The translations under genes and the position numbers were made by a program. 64,000 bases of DNA from Porogramme epimiltina (lineage: Eukaryota > Basidiomycota > Agaricomycetes > Polyporales > Polyporaceae), in NCBI GenBank assembly GCA_900155495.1, contig FTLJ01000455.1, forward strand, positions 62,001-126,000. The letters run 5' to 3'. Every line of letters starts with the position of its first letter. The first letter of the stretch is position 1. Of the stretch, positions 12,401 to 24,668 are shown piece by piece. A model generated the notes under the pieces. It was not told the origin of the DNA, made no database searches, and was given only the letters and a program-made list of their open reading frames with translations.

Positions 12401-13258
12401 GACCTCGACGGCAGAGTCGAGCTCGCGCTCTGCCGCAGCACCCGCACCGTCCTTCCGTAGCCGACCCATGCGCTCGACACCGTCTGCGACGATCGTCAGC
12501 ACGGCCTCATTGAGCCGCGCGGCATCGCGCTCGCGCACGGCGTCGCGGACACGAGTGTCGCGGGCGTGCCGCGTTGGGTTGAATGGACGTGCGGCCTTGA
12601 TGACCTGGTCCGCAACCTCTCCGGAGATCTCGATGAGGAGGTGAAAGAGGAGGAGAGAGACGTGAGGGTTGAAGGTAGTGGACGAAGTTGATTCGGGTGG
12701 GTGGATGAGAGCGAAGAAATCGGTGAAGAACGTCGGCCACTGGTCGGCGTATGTGCAGAGGAAGAAGAGGGTGAGGGTGTGTGCAAACTTGTTACGCAAG
12801 ACTGCAAGGCAAATGAGGTTCAAGCGAGGGGGTTACGAGGGAGGGCAGTACTCACACGAGGCCGCTGACTCGGCAGTACCAAAGATATATTCCGACTGAA
12901 TGTAGTTCAGAAGCGTCTGTCGTAATGTTTGGAACGATTCTTCTTCTAGTGGCTCGAAACTTGGACGGGTAGCACCACAGATTAGCCTTCCATCCTAGGA
13001 CGCCCACGCAGCAATGTACCCTCACCGGTTGTCGAAAAAGTCCTCGAGCACTCGCAATGCGAAGAACCGCACTTGCGGCGGATGCTTCCTCCCACCACTC
13101 GGATCCGGTTCTACAAAAACTTGGAGCGCAAGCCTCCATGTATTCGGGTTCTGCTGGATGGTGACGAGGTATTCGAGGGCTTGCTGGTGTAGTGGGTTTT
13201 GCCCTGGATCGGATGCAATCAGGATGGCCTGTACGAACTGCTCCATCTCCATCTCCAT
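9496..13258 (-). CDS. LOS1: exportin-T, tRNA nuclear export receptor
   Basis: Importin-beta-family receptor that carries mature tRNA out of the nucleus with Ran-GTP. The N-terminal exon reads MEMEMEQFVQAILIASDPG, QQALEYLVTIQQNPNTWRLA and VRFFALRVLEDFFDNR, the Xpo1/exportin-T pattern; the next exons give YIQSEYIFGTAESAASFLRN, KFAHTLTLFFLCTYADQWPT and FFTDFFALI. HEAT-like helices continue to the end, where the last exon reads LPSQNWPQHTALEFATKMRD and VRASRAGS before a TGA at 9496-9498. About a dozen short introns; product near 1,000 residues, as expected. Start taken at the first of three in-frame ATGs (13258); the true start could be any of them. It and CUL3 run in the same direction but are separate genes. 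Confidence 0.9.
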
Positions 13259-13716
13259 ATCCGCGACGAGAGAAAGAAGAGAAGTGTGTGTCGCCGGACA
13301 CGAGGAGGGAGAGGGATTGTGCGGCCTGGGGAGCTGGCTTGACCGGCTTCTTGTACGGGCTGCAGAACTTTCAAAAGCTGCGCCACGACCGGGACGATTA
13401 TCTTAATCTTTCACGGCCACGTGCTCCTAGATCGACAACGGCCACGATCCCGATCCGCTCGTGCTTGTGCGACCACTGTGTGGCGGAAGGGTGAGGGTAC
13501 GCGCAGGAGAAGAAAGAGGGCTAGATGGAAGCGCGTTCTGGGTTTGCTCGTGCTTTCAATACGCCGATACCTGCCTTGAGTCAAATGCGGTCATAGCACA
13601 ACACGCGTTGTTGCGCGCACGTGAGCCGCGCGTCATTGACACGCCTCTGGTTCGCGGCAGACAGCAGGTGCGTTTCCGGGAATCCATCCGACCATAGATT
13701 AAAAGAGATATGCGAA
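13259..13716. other. intergenic, exportin-T promoter side
   Basis: About 460 bp between the exportin-T start and the F-box gene stop, both on the minus strand. No coding signal; no TATA-like element recognised. Confidence 0.5.
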
Positions 13717-15418
13717 TCATACAAAATCAAGCACGTATACAGGACCGTTATACATTCCAACGCACAGCCTACATGTAGCCTCGTCGAAGGCCAGCGAGTG
13801 GCACTTGTCCGGCGAGAACGGCAGCGAATCTCGCATTTGACAGAGGAGCACTCCTACATTCGCCACACCGGTTCGGGGATCGTAAGAAAGCTTCATAACT
13901 CTGTTTTGTTGGCTCTCCCAGCTGTGCTCGAGCCATACCGCCCGCGTGCCTAGGGACCCCACCTGAGCCAGCTGTGCGGACGACTCGTCCCCCATCGGGA
14001 ATTCCTTGCAGGACGTTTCGGACAACGAGACCGCTTCCTGGGATACATCGAAACTGAATCGAAGTAGTTTTGCGCTGTGTGGATGAACGGAGTGGTAGAA
14101 CATAACCGCTGAGAGGCTGGACGGCGAATTAGAGGGCGAGATTTGAGCGATGTGGTGACCTGGAAAGGTCATGTGCTTGGGACCCGTGTACTGGGAGACC
14201 ATGGGCCCGAGATCGGTGTATGCGTAGTGATCTTCTTCCTCGTCGCTTGTCGACGGAGACTCCGGAGAAGGGGGAGGTGTTCTTCTTGGAGAAGCCGAAG
14301 CCGAAGCGAAGGGTTGGGGCAAACGATACACCCGCACAGCGAAGTTGCTCTCGACCTCGCCCACAAGGAAAAGGAAGTCTCCCCAAACTCGCACCCAGAG
14401 GAAGGAGAACGGCTAATAAGGAAATTTAGTGCTGCTACACACCGGATGTCGACCATAGCTTACTTGGGCAAACTGGGGGTCGGCCCACTTTGTGGCTCCG
14501 GTTTTAGGATTGACGAAGAGGATCTGAAGTGAACCAGCGCCTCCGCCTGTATCGAGTGCGAATACAGTGACGACCAACAGATTGTCCAGGCAGGCGATTT
14601 CGTGGATGATAGGACGAAGGTGAGGAGCGCGGGGGTGCGACACAATGTGGATCTGTTTGGGCTTGCAAGGGGTAGGAATGGAGTAGACAGGATAGATGCC
14701 GTATTGCACGGTCGAGAGCTCCTCCAGTGATACAGTATGGACTTCAATGACCCTATAAACGAGTTAGGACGATGGCTTTGGCCTGAAGGGACGTAAAGAC
14801 GCACTCTCTGTGATCGCATACTCCAACGACGAGGGTAGCGGTGGCCCCATCATCACTCTGAACCATAGCGCAGGCTCTAAAGATGCCAGACATCTCCGTG
14901 GACCAAACCCGGGACGGGGGATCGACCTCCTCCACGGACCAAACGCTCATTCGTGTGTGCCATGACTCACGCTTGAGTGTTCGCTCGGCAGTCCAAAGCC
15001 ATTTGCCTCCGGGAAGGAACTGCATCCTGTCCACGAAGTCATTGCTTTCATGCTTTATGACGGGACGCAGGGTGCGCACGCGGGGTGCCGGCCGCCCCCA
15101 ATTGGTGTTAAGGCGAATGGCCTTGATCGCAAGCCGCTGTAGTTCATCTCCAGGAAGTGCGCAGGGAACGGTGTTGAACGGGAGGTCGATAGGGAGCGGG
15201 AACTCGGAGATAAGACGATGCCACACGTAGTCATTTCCGCCGAATGAGTGCAGAGCGCGACACGTCTAGAGGGGCCAACAGGGTTCAGCAATCACGCGAT
15301 ACGACGTAGCGGTGGCGGAGTGGAGCGCTGAGCTCACCTTGCGAAGGGTTAGAACGTCATGAACACCGAGGTAGTAGATGATATCGAGTATGATATCTTC
15401 GGGGAGGGCTATGAGCAT
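13717..15418 (-). CDS. F-box domain protein
   Basis: Probable substrate-recognition subunit of an SCF (CUL1-type) ubiquitin ligase. Exon 1 (from ATG 15416-15418) reads LPEDIILDIIYYLGVHDVLT, LRK, spliced to TCRALHSFGGNDYVWHRL: a standard F-box at residues 1-45, with the conserved LP and the trailing W. The rest (WSVEEVDPPSRVW, LPGGKWLWTAERT, LLVVTVFALDTGGG, LFVNPKTGATKWADPQFAQ, VRVWGDFLFLVGEVESNF) has the spacing of a degenerate beta-propeller-like C-terminal region seen in many basidiomycete F-box proteins, though I cannot assign WD or kelch repeats. A Ser/Pro/acidic linker (residues PPPSPESPSTSDEEEDH) breaks the last exon. Ends at TGA 13717-13719. Substrate unknown. Confidence 0.85.
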
Positions 15419-16605
15419 CCTCTGGAGAGCGCGGATGGTGGTAGAGTGGAAGGAATCGACTCACAGAAGTCTGGGCTTGTCTTTAGGCCAGTGTTGCGAA
15501 TGCGCCGGGGGCATGTGCTCAGTCGCCTGGCAGTGGGAAGTACCGCCCAAGTGGCACTGATCCGGTATGACTGGCATGGTGCATTATCTGATAAGATTTA
15601 CGTCTACGCCGCACGTGACGCATCTCTTCGGTATGCCGCGTCTATGTCAAGGCTGCCGCATTCAACTTCCAACCCCCACCGTCCGCTCACTTGTGCAAAA
15701 GCGTGAGGAAAGCAAGAATCTCGACATGTTGGAGCCCTCTAGAACTCATACAGGTTACTGAATGGTACTACTTCAACATTTTCCGGCACCAACTTCGTCT
15801 CCCGGTCCCGCCGTGTTGAACATTTTCAAGCTAGCAACTGAACCTGCACCTCGTGTGTTTATATCTCGCTTTCAGGGCACAGCTATACGAACGCTGTCAT
15901 CCAGGGACCGTTCTAGTGCACCTCCTGACTCTAAGGGATATTGAAACTCTCAAGGTCTAATGATTGGATCACTGCGAAGTGACCACGGAGGCATAGAAAA
16001 TGAGAGAAAGTTCAGGCTTGATGGCGAGGAATCTCAATATTCACGGTGCATGAACACAATCAACTCTCCCAACTTTCCCTCATAAACTCCCCTATAGGTG
16101 CTCCTGACATAGCTCTACTCGTACTTGTTTGCGGGCGTGTTCAACAACATTGTGGACGAGTCTAATTCTGGTTGGGGCACAGAGTTTCCGGCCGCACCTG
16201 GGTGGGATCCCGTCACCGCTCTGCCTGGACACTCGTAAGAACCATAGTCAGCCAACTCGCACCGCCGTATTTTTGACTTGCTCTCATGACGATTCACCCC
16301 GCCATTACTTCTATAGTTGGACCTATGGTCCACAATTAGCACTACTGCATTCGTGGCTACCGCCATCACACCATGTTTATAACGTTCAACGCAGAGATCC
16401 TCTACAATAATTCCGTAAACGTGCAAGTTACAACAAACTTTGAAATGTTGATAGTGATGACGTCACATACATAGCCCATTGCATGACAATACACCATCAA
16501 ACCCCCGGTGAGTACAAATAACGACACTGCAGCCTCAATAAATTAGCGTGTTTGCCAGAAGTAATAAATATCCAGATATGCGCTCCACTGTGGTCAGGCA
16601 TCCTG
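15419..16605. other. intergenic, F-box promoter side and 3' flank of the next gene
   Basis: Nearly 1.2 kb without supported coding sequence. It contains the upstream region of the F-box gene and, near 16440-16605, the AT-richer 3' flank of the Gln-rich gene. Small open frames on both strands have no splice or family support. Confidence 0.5.
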
Positions 16606-17891
16606 TCAGAACATCAGGGGTTGAGGCCATTCTGGGAGGCTCGTCAAAGCGGCGTTGATTGCCTCCCGCACTCGTCTTTTCGAGGCAACATCGCCGGACT
16701 GGCGATATCCGGAGAACACTTCTTGCATCTGGAAGGATGACGCTGCGATGGTATCTGCGCAGTCTCACATGAGCAAAAGGGGCACGGAGGAGTGCAGCTG
16801 GGATGGAAAACTTACCGACATGGAGCCCTGCGTCTTTCACCATCTGTGAGGTGTGCGTCGTAAGCAAAATGATACAAGGTATCCGGATAAAGACGAAGCG
16901 ACTGACACTTTCCATCTGCGCGTACTGCTGCGCGGGGTTGCTGTACATCGCGCCGTAGCCGCCGCCGCCACCACCACCGAACAGGCCAGCGCCCCCTAGC
17001 GCCTTCAGGCGAGCCTCGAGCTCGCTCTTGCGCCCCTCCCACGCCCGCTTTAGTTCATCAAAGCAGTTCTGCACCTGCGCCGGTATTACGGTCAGCCTCC
17101 CCATGCACGCAGCTCCGCGAGAACGGGAGAACCCGCCCCGCACTCACCTGCTTCCACGAGTAAGAGTCCCACGACTCCAGCTCGGCCTTGTGGCCCTGCA
17201 CGTACTCGCGCGGGTGCAGCGACCTGTACCCCGGCGCGCCGCCCGCGCCGGGGCTCTGCACGCCGCCCACGGCGCCCTGGCCCTGCGCCGAGTAAGGGTC
17301 GAAGTCCTGGAGGTACTGCTGCTGCTGCTGCTGGGGCTGCTGCCCCTGGAAGCCCTGCTGCTGGTACCCCTGCCCGTACGCTTGCTGCCCCTGCTGGTAC
17401 CCCCCGTACTGCTGCTGAGCCTGAGCCTGGGGCTGGGGCACGCCGGAGTAGCCGCCGCCGTTGACGTGCGCCTGGAGCTGCTGCCCGAACGCGCTCGACG
17501 GCTGAAACGGCATGCCCGACATCGACATCTGGCGCTGCGGCTGCGGGGCCTGCGAGAACGACGGCGCGGCGCCGTACCCGGTCTGCTGGGGCTGCTGCTG
17601 GACAAAGCCCGAGCCGCCCCACTGCTGCCCGCCGCCGGTGGCTTGGGGGTACGCGCCACCCGCGCTGTAGCCCTGGGGCGACATGGGCCCGGGCGCGCCG
17701 TACATGGAGGACGTGGTGTTCAAGGAGGACGTCGAGGGACCGTTGAGCCATGAGGTGTACTGGGAGGAGGTGGGGCTATCGGAGCCTGTGATGTCTGGGA
17801 ACCGGGCCATGGCATTGGCGGGGTGGTCGATAAAGGGGTTATTCGAGAGCTCTGGGGGCGGAGAGCCATACGAGTGCTGCGAGGAGTACAT
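16606..17891 (-). CDS. Gln/Gly-rich protein with conserved C-terminal helix, unknown function
   Basis: Not recognised as a named protein. The first exon is low complexity: Ser/Pro/Gly at the start (MYSSQHSYGSPPPELSNNPF), then long Gln/Gly/Tyr-rich stretches (QQYGGYQQGQQAYGQGYQQQ) with a run of six Gln and a block of Ala-Gln repeats. It ends in an ordered-looking segment, YRSLHPREYVQGHKAELES, WDSYSWKQ. Following exons give a charged helix (NCFDELKRAWEGRKSELEAR, LKALGGAGLFGG) and a C-terminal helix, MQEVFSGYRQSGDVASKRRV, REAINAALTSLPEWPQPLMF, TGA at 16606. The ordered ends suggest a real conserved fold, the centre a disordered, prion-like region. An in-frame ATG at 18005 exists, but the leader it adds looks like UTR, so I start at 17891. 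Confidence 0.7.
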
Positions 17892-18430
17892 GGCTGCAAG
17901 CTGGCAGAGGTGCAGACACGAAGAGTTTTGCTGAGGGGAGACAGAGGAGTAGAGCAGAGAGAGAGGCCTGAGACACTGAGAGTGAGGAGTGAGAGATCGG
18001 TCCAATCACCGAGACCACTGCTGCGCCCGGGACTGGTCCCGAGGCGGTGAGCACGCGTGACGTAATGAATCACGTGGTGCGTGTCTCATCCAAAGCGCGT
18101 CGCGTCGCGTCTCGACTGCGCACAAATCGCCCACGAAGCGTCGAGACCCTGAGAATCCACACTGCAGCGCTCGTGCTCGACACAAGAATGTTCATAAAAA
18201 GCATATTCATATTGTTACATCTCTTCTCCCCAACGTGGTGCTATCATACATACATACAATGAGTAGCGGTGTGCGCAATGAGACTCCAAGCCGAGACGTA
18301 ATACAGATAACCTGATGCACAAGAAACAAGAGTCCATGATCGACGCCGATCCGGTAAATGAATAGAAGCTGGGGTATGCGTGTTGGGTGCAATAGCCTCC
18401 CTTCTAGCTATGAGACGCTAGAAGCACCCT
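17892..18430. other. intergenic, promoter side of the Gln-rich gene
   Basis: About 540 bp between two minus-strand genes. The right-hand part (18190-18400) is AT-richer and is probably 3' flank of the next gene. Nothing else recognised. Confidence 0.45.
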
Positions 18431-20846
18431 TCAGTGAGCGGGCACAGCAGCACGCCGCGCGTGCCGGGCAGCCCGTTGCTCACGTCTATGCTCACGTCGC
18501 TCCTGCCTGTGCTCCCTGCGTTCCTGATGGTGAGCTCGAACGCCGTCGCGCACCGCCCGGGCGTTCTCCTTCGCTGTCGCGACACGCCCACGTACCGTCG
18601 CTCCGACCGTCTCGAGCAGCCGCCCGCCCACAGCCCGGAGCTCCTTCGCCCGTGAGCGCGCGCGCTCGTGCCGCGTCCGGATGCGCTCTCGTACGCCCTC
18701 CAACGCTGAGCGCGACTGCGTCCACGCAGCGTCCGCCTGCCGCTCCACCGCCCGCGCCAGCTCGTCGAGCGCGTCGTAGAGCTCTTGCATCTCGCCCGCC
18801 GTCTGTGTGAACGCCGTCCGCATGTCGAAATACTCCGTCAGTGCGCCCGCGAGGCGCGTGCTGAGCGCGTACAGCCCGTCGTCCTCGGTTGCCCGTTCCT
18901 TGCCCTTGCCCTTCGTCGACGCAGTCGTAGCACCGATGGAGAGTGCTTCACCCTTGGAGAATGCAGGACCGCTGAGAGAGGGTACAGGCGGTGTCGGACG
19001 GAGCATGAGGTCTGTCGTCGGCCTGAACTTCTCCGGCCAGGTGATCAAGCCGCAGCCACATGAACACTCGGACGGAGCGCTCGACTCCTCGGCGTTCTTC
19101 ACTGGAACTGCAGCTGTGGGGGAGGGGACAGCCTTGGTGGCGACGGACGAGGAGCTCGAGGTGGATGCCAGGGCGTAAGGGCTAATAGCGGCCAAGGCGA
19201 AATCCTTGAGCGAAGATGGAATGAGGGCCATGCCAGTCGGTGAGGTTGCTTGGGTAGAGAACGACGCGTTCGCAACGGGCGCGGGCGCAGGGCGAGCGAG
19301 GTCCACCGTGGGAGATGGGCGACGCGTCCCGGTGAGGGGGAGTGAACCGTTGACCAGGTAACCCAGAACAATCGACAGTATCGCGAACCTGCAGGTTGCT
19401 GAGTGAGCATGTGAAGACACAAAGCGGAGTCAATTCCACGTACAGAGTGAAAGCATGGCGTGATGCAATGTGATAGTTGGCCCATTGTTGGGTCCAGGGA
19501 AGAAGTGGCCTGAAGACACGCGCGACTTTCGCGGGGACAGCACGTTCAATCTCCTCTTCCTCAACTACTACCGAATTGCTGAATGTGAATGCGGGAGAGA
19601 CAAGCTGAGACTTAGGCACGCCCATGGTTTCCCACTGATGTTCGGCATCGAGTAGGCGATCGATAGGGGTGAATGGATCGTCTTCCTCTTTGACGTCTTC
19701 CTGGGTGAGGACTGGCAGGTACAGGGTATGCTCAGGAACCGACACTTGAGGCGACGGCAGGAAAACGATTGCGAGCGAGGGACGTCCAAGGACAATGAAC
19801 GGGCTCGGCTAAACTCCGTTGAAGTCAGCGTCCAAACACGAGTGTCAAGGCCGACCTACCTCCTTGCCCGTCAACGTGGGCTGCGTGCGGTCCACGATGG
19901 AGATGATGCAATGTGTTGCCCGTCCGCCGCTCAGGAGGGCGCGAATGTCCCGGGGGACGTTGATCTGCGGGAGCGACGAGAATCCGCAGTGCGTAGCAGC
20001 CATGAGCTTCTCGAGTAGCCTGTGCACGACGCGGTGCTTGATTGCCGAAGATGCACCGTAGAGGACGATGTAGAAATCTACGACCTCGTTCGAGTGGACT
20101 TCCGTGTGCATGCCTGCCGCTTCCCGCACGACCACAGGCAGGGTGGTCTCGTCCGGGCCGACATCCGCTACAACCGCCTGCGCCGCTGTTGCTACCGCGC
20201 CTGTGGTGGCTTGCGCGTCCGCGTCTGCCGCAAACTCGGGCTCGGCAGGAAGGTCTGCGGTGATGGAAATGTCCTCGTACGAGGGGCTGAGCGAGTGGGC
20301 GTGGGGGCTCGAGCTCGTGAGGGGGTCGGGGAACGAGAGGCGCAGGTCCCGGGAGTGCACGATTGACGTCTGCACGGATGCGTTGAGGGAGTTGGAGCGA
20401 GACGCACTGAGGGTGCTGATCATGCTCTGGTCGAGGCCGTCCTTGACCCGCTGCTCCTCCTCTGGGTCCTCGAGGGCGGTGTGTTGCGCCACTGCCGCCT
20501 CTGACAGGGCGGCCATCCTGAATGACAGGGACTGGTGTGAGAGACGGAGGGCGGCTGAAGCATACCCTGCGTCTGCGGGGGGTGGGGAGGGGGCGACCGG
20601 CGCCTCGTCCGCACTGTCCTCGACGATGCCCTCCCAGCCTTGAATCTCGCCCTCGCGGGAGCTTGTGAAACTTGAGAGAGACTGCCTTGACGGCGAACGG
20701 TATTCTGAAGCTAGATCCTCGCGATCGCTCACGTCGGAGTCAGCGAGGGAATCGCCGTCCTCGGAGGCCCTGCTGCTAATGTCGAGCCAGTCAGAGTCGG
20801 ACAGGCTCTCTGCCTCGGAGAGGGCGTTGAGATCGTGAGGATCCAT
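18431..20846 (-). CDS. membrane-anchored basidiomycete protein with Arg-rich tail, unknown function
   Basis: Three exons. Exon 1 (20846-19857) starts with an acidic Ser-rich leader (MDPHDLNALSEAESLSDSDW) and long disordered region, then an ordered domain: VDFYIVLYGASSAIKHRVVH, RLLEKLMAATHCGFSSLPQI. Exon 2 continues it (PSPFIVLGRPSLAIVFLPSP) and ends in WTQQWANYHIASRHAFTL. A 57 nt intron splits a hydrophobic segment, LFAILSIVLGYLVNGSL, probably one transmembrane helix. Exon 3 is low complexity with CSCGCGLITWPEKFRP, then a predicted coiled coil (residues around TEYFDMRTAFTQTAGEMQEL) and an Arg/Glu/His-rich C-terminus (EHRQERREHRREQRAARHAR). The layout suggests a single-pass membrane protein with a nucleotide- or Rossmann-like cytosolic domain, but I cannot name a family. 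Confidence 0.7.
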
Positions 20847-21866
20847 GATGAGAGTGTAATCGATACGAGCGCAGGACCGGCACTCGAACAGAGGGTGGAA
20901 TGCAGTCGAGAGCGTGCCGCATAGGGACCGCCCGTTGCTTATATACAGCGGCTGTGGCTCGGAACCGCCAGTTTACGAGTGTTTGCCCGAAAGAGACAGG
21001 CGCTATCTTATCGACTCTAGGACGTCATTCAACCCGTCCAATCACCTAGCCCCGTTTGTTCTCTTTCTCCTTCCACCACCATCCTCCCGCACAGGGGAGG
21101 CAGGGGAGGGCAGGGGGCTGCCCGACGCCGCGTCTCTGCACTCGATATGCCGCCCCCCGCACTGGGCCGCACCCCTGTTGCCCCCTCCATCCGGTCGACA
21201 GGGCGGGGGAGTGCGGTGATACACGACTACGGCGCTCCTGATCAGCGTGGCATTACCTTCCGCGGTCTGGCTTCTCGTGAATGCTACCCACGCACTCCCG
21301 GCCTGCGCACTTCGTGGCTTCTATCGATAATACATTTCCAAGACTTTGCTAGAGCCCCCATACGTGGCTGGCCTATTATGGTCATATACCGGTGGTAGAC
21401 ACGTTGAATGCTACCCGTGTAAGTGCATCCTGACTCCACGTTATACTTACGCCTTGCTGCAGCGCAGCATCCACGTCTCATTTATGTGATGGGATCTCTC
21501 CAGCTGTGGTCGGAGGACGCACGAGGACACCTCTTGGGAAACAGGAGATCATCTTCGGATCGGAACGCCGCAGCGGGAATAGGCCGTGCCGGCGGGAATG
21601 ACACACCAAACGCGGCACATGCTAGCCAAATGCACAACATAGTCGCAGATAGTCTCCTTGGATCTTCGTGCACTACTTGAACTCAAAATTGTCAGCTGTG
21701 TTGGGATACAAATGAGCGTGGTTTATGTGTAACCTGGTGAATCTACACTATGAATATGAAAGTCCGACGAGCCAGGCAGTAAGAAATATCCGAACAGAGC
21801 ATTAGCTACATACATATTAAAAACAAAGCAAACAATAGCGCCAAACAGAACAGATCGGTTACGAGT
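20847..21866. other. intergenic, about 1 kb
   Basis: Between two minus-strand genes. Left part is the promoter of the 18431-20846 gene and includes a G-rich plus-strand tract at about 21095-21120. Right part (21690-21866) is AT-rich 3' flank of the sedolisin. No gene supported. Confidence 0.5.
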
Positions 21867-24156
21867 TTAAGGAAGTAGCATGAACCGGGTTAGCATCTTC
21901 TGGAAATCAGGTGTCCCCAGGCCAGTGACGGGGTCCCATCCAGGTGCAGTCGGGAACCCATCAGTGCCGCAACCGGGGTTCGAGCCGACCGTAATGTCGT
22001 TGAACACTCCCGCAAACAGATGCGAATAGAGCTAGGAAGTTGTTAGTCAGCCGTTCTTGACATCACCCCGAAACGAGAACAAGGCTTACAACAGGGTTGA
22101 TGAATCCGACAGGGCCCTTGCCTGCCGCTAGACGTGCGTCGTTCACAGCGGTGATCATTGAAGCGAAAATCGGCGCCGATGCAGACGTGCCGCCCAAGTT
22201 CAGGATCTGGCTGTCAACTACGACGGTGGTGTTCCACCCGTTGGCGGCAACGTCGGGGATCGCACGCCCCGTAGCGTTGAAGAGACCTTTGGCATAGCTG
22301 GGGACGGAGTTACTGAGGTACTTCTTGACCGCCCGGTTCTGCCAACGAGGACGAGCGAAGACGTCCGAGAATCCGCCACCTGAAGCAAACTCCGTTGTCG
22401 CAGATTCAGGGTCGCGAGTCTTGGTTGCACGGTGTTAGCGAGCATCGGGTTGTTTAGTTGCTGATAGCTTACCGTCTTTCCTGGATCAATCTGGGTCGCC
22501 CCAACAGCTGTAACATACGGGCAGGTAGCAGGCCAAGAGGCGATGAATTTGTTTCCAGGACATTTGCCCAGACCTCCAGAGGCGACGCCCGTGTCGCCGG
22601 AAGAGACGAAGAAAGTCATGCCCATAAGACTCAGCTGGGTTAAACTCGGGTCAGACTAAGAGCCTCTAGCGCAACGGAGGACTCGGACCACAGACCTTTC
22701 CAAACTCAGTGCAAGACTGTCGCTGAATTGATACGTCGTCGTTTCCGCCATACGAAATGGACACGACGTATGCAGGGGGCTTGTTGCCACAGTCAAGGTT
22801 CTTGTATTGATTAGAGCCATTGAAGTTGCAATATGAACTGTCCAATCCGGCAAATATGAGGTCATACGGGAGACCCGCCTCCTCACCTATAAAGCCACAA
22901 TGTTCTAGTGAGTAACCTAAAGAGACGAGAATGAGATAGAGGACGTACCCATGCCGACTTGGTAGAGCTTGACCTCCTGCGTCTTTCCAAGGAGACCCAT
23001 GACGAGCTGGAAGTCCATGTTGGATTCTTCCAAGTCTCCAACGGTGGTGTCCGAGAAATTCGTCTTGCCTATGCAATTCCGTTGAGTGCATCATGCAGAG
23101 AGCGTACTGTTTAGGGGGGAAACCATACCTCCGTCGAAGCTCACAAGCGTGGGCCGCTGCCCGACCTGGGCAGGAGAGAAGTTCTGGAAGAAGACATCCA
23201 TATCCTTCGGGTTGAACGTTTGCTTGAGATCCGAGAACTCAACTGTAAGGGGAGCGGTAAGCTACCGGATCGCATGCCGGACGTGGAGTGCACCCACCAA
23301 CGGCAACCGAGTTCTGGTCAGGTACGACGAGGTCGTAGTTGAAGTTGTACAAAGACCGGATACAATCCAACGTCGTCGTGAGGTCACAGTTCGCCGTGCC
23401 TGAGGAAACCGCCTGCGACAAACCTGTCAATATAACGCCCCTAGCAATTACATCCTAGGATATCCGACACACCTGTACGGCCGCCCCCCCTTTACCACCA
23501 CGCACAGGCCTGCGCCCAGCACCCGACATCGTGGAGCCCGCAAGCTCGCGCTTCGCGTACGGCATAGACACCTTCACCGACCCGAACTGGACCGTCGGCG
23601 TGACGAGCTCAACGTGCGCCGCGACGTGCTCGGGGAGGTGGTACCCCGCATGGCACCCGACGCGCCCCTCCCCGCTCTCCGCATGCTCGTACTCAAAGTA
23701 CTGCGCCGCGAAGAGCCGCTCCGCCTCCGCGACGCTCGCGTTCAGGTGCACGTGCGCGCCGCTCGCGCTGAGCCGCGCGCGCGCGTCCCACTCGAAGCCG
23801 TCGGCCGCGAGCCACGCGCGCACGGCGTCGAGCGATGCCTCCGAGGGCCGGAACGTCTCCGCGACGCGCGCGGGCGTCCAGTGCTGGCCGTAGTTTGGGG
23901 ACTCGGGGTCTGCGACGTCGAGGAGGAACGCGTCGAGGTGCTCGAGGTTGGACTGCCGGAGGGAGATCTTGAGGGTGAGGACGGCGTCGGGGTCAGCACG
24001 GCGGCGGAGCGTCCATCCTTCTGGTACGGAGCTGTGGCCTTCGTGGAGGACTCGACGGGAAAGGAGGGGAGCTGGTGTTGAACTGGAAACGACGGCTGCG
24101 ATACCTGCAAGAGCAATAAAAACGCCAAACGACCTTGAAGGAGAGAAGAAAAACAT
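21867..24156 (-). CDS. secreted sedolisin (S53) serine-carboxyl peptidase, tripeptidyl-peptidase type
   Basis: Acid-active secreted protease. Exon 1 has a signal peptide ([20 protein letters not shown]) and the S53 activation pro-domain ([40 protein letters not shown]). Catalytic pieces follow in order: the Glu and Asp in [15 protein letters not shown] (near 23000), the oxyanion Asp in [14 protein letters not shown], and the nucleophile Ser in [14 protein letters not shown]. The calcium-binding end [30 protein letters not shown] is present, stop TAA at 21867. So all catalytic and calcium positions look intact; the usual SGTS is GGTS here. About ten short introns, each frame-consistent where checked. 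Such enzymes are commonly expanded in wood- and litter-degrading basidiomycetes; role in extracellular protein degradation is inferred. Confidence 0.93.
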
Positions 24157-24251
24157 GACGAAGGCGGCAGGTGAAGGTGAAGTATATGGACCGCCCCGTA
24201 CAGACGAAATGGCGGACAGTGCGCCAAGAGAGGGTGTGCTCGCTGGTTATA

Positions 24252-24258
24252 TGGCCCA
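24252..24258 (-). promoter_or_regulatory. TATA-like element upstream of the sedolisin gene
   Basis: On the minus strand the sequence reads CCATATAACC about 100 bp before the sedolisin ATG, at a spacing that allows a short 5' UTR. Sequence match only. Confidence 0.4.
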
Positions 24259-24668
24259 GGTAGGTCGGATCGCAGGGGGAACGCTGTCCAGCGGTTCGTT
24301 CTGCACGGGTTACCCGGCCGGCCGATCTCCATGCGCATGTTCGGGCGGCCTGTATAGCTTGTCGCTACGCCCATTATCGCGCCCTGTGTGGGCAGCGATC
24401 AAACCTCCTGTCAAGGGTAAAGATATGAAATGTGAGCGATGAACGGCACAGCTGCCCGGAAGTGTTAATGTTCCCGGCTCACCGTCATAGGATGCAATAT
24501 CCTATCGCCCACAATTGGTCTGCATGGAAGGACCTAGTAAGGTCATTGAAGGCATTTCTTTCTAGTTCTCGAGTTCCGCGGTATCGTTTTCCGCAAAGCC
24601 ATGGTTAGGTGAAGGCATCGAGTGACCGCCGAACGTTGGAAGTCGAATGGTTTGTGCGGTGGGCGCCG

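Noticed and set aside
17028..17753. 241-codon Leu/Arg-rich plus-strand open frame
   Set aside because: Antisense shadow of the Gln-rich gene; CAG/CTG-rich DNA keeps the opposite frame open.
17892..18005. Upstream in-frame ATG for the Gln-rich protein
   Set aside because: Leader has no conserved features and looks like 5' UTR; the start at 17891 is preferred.
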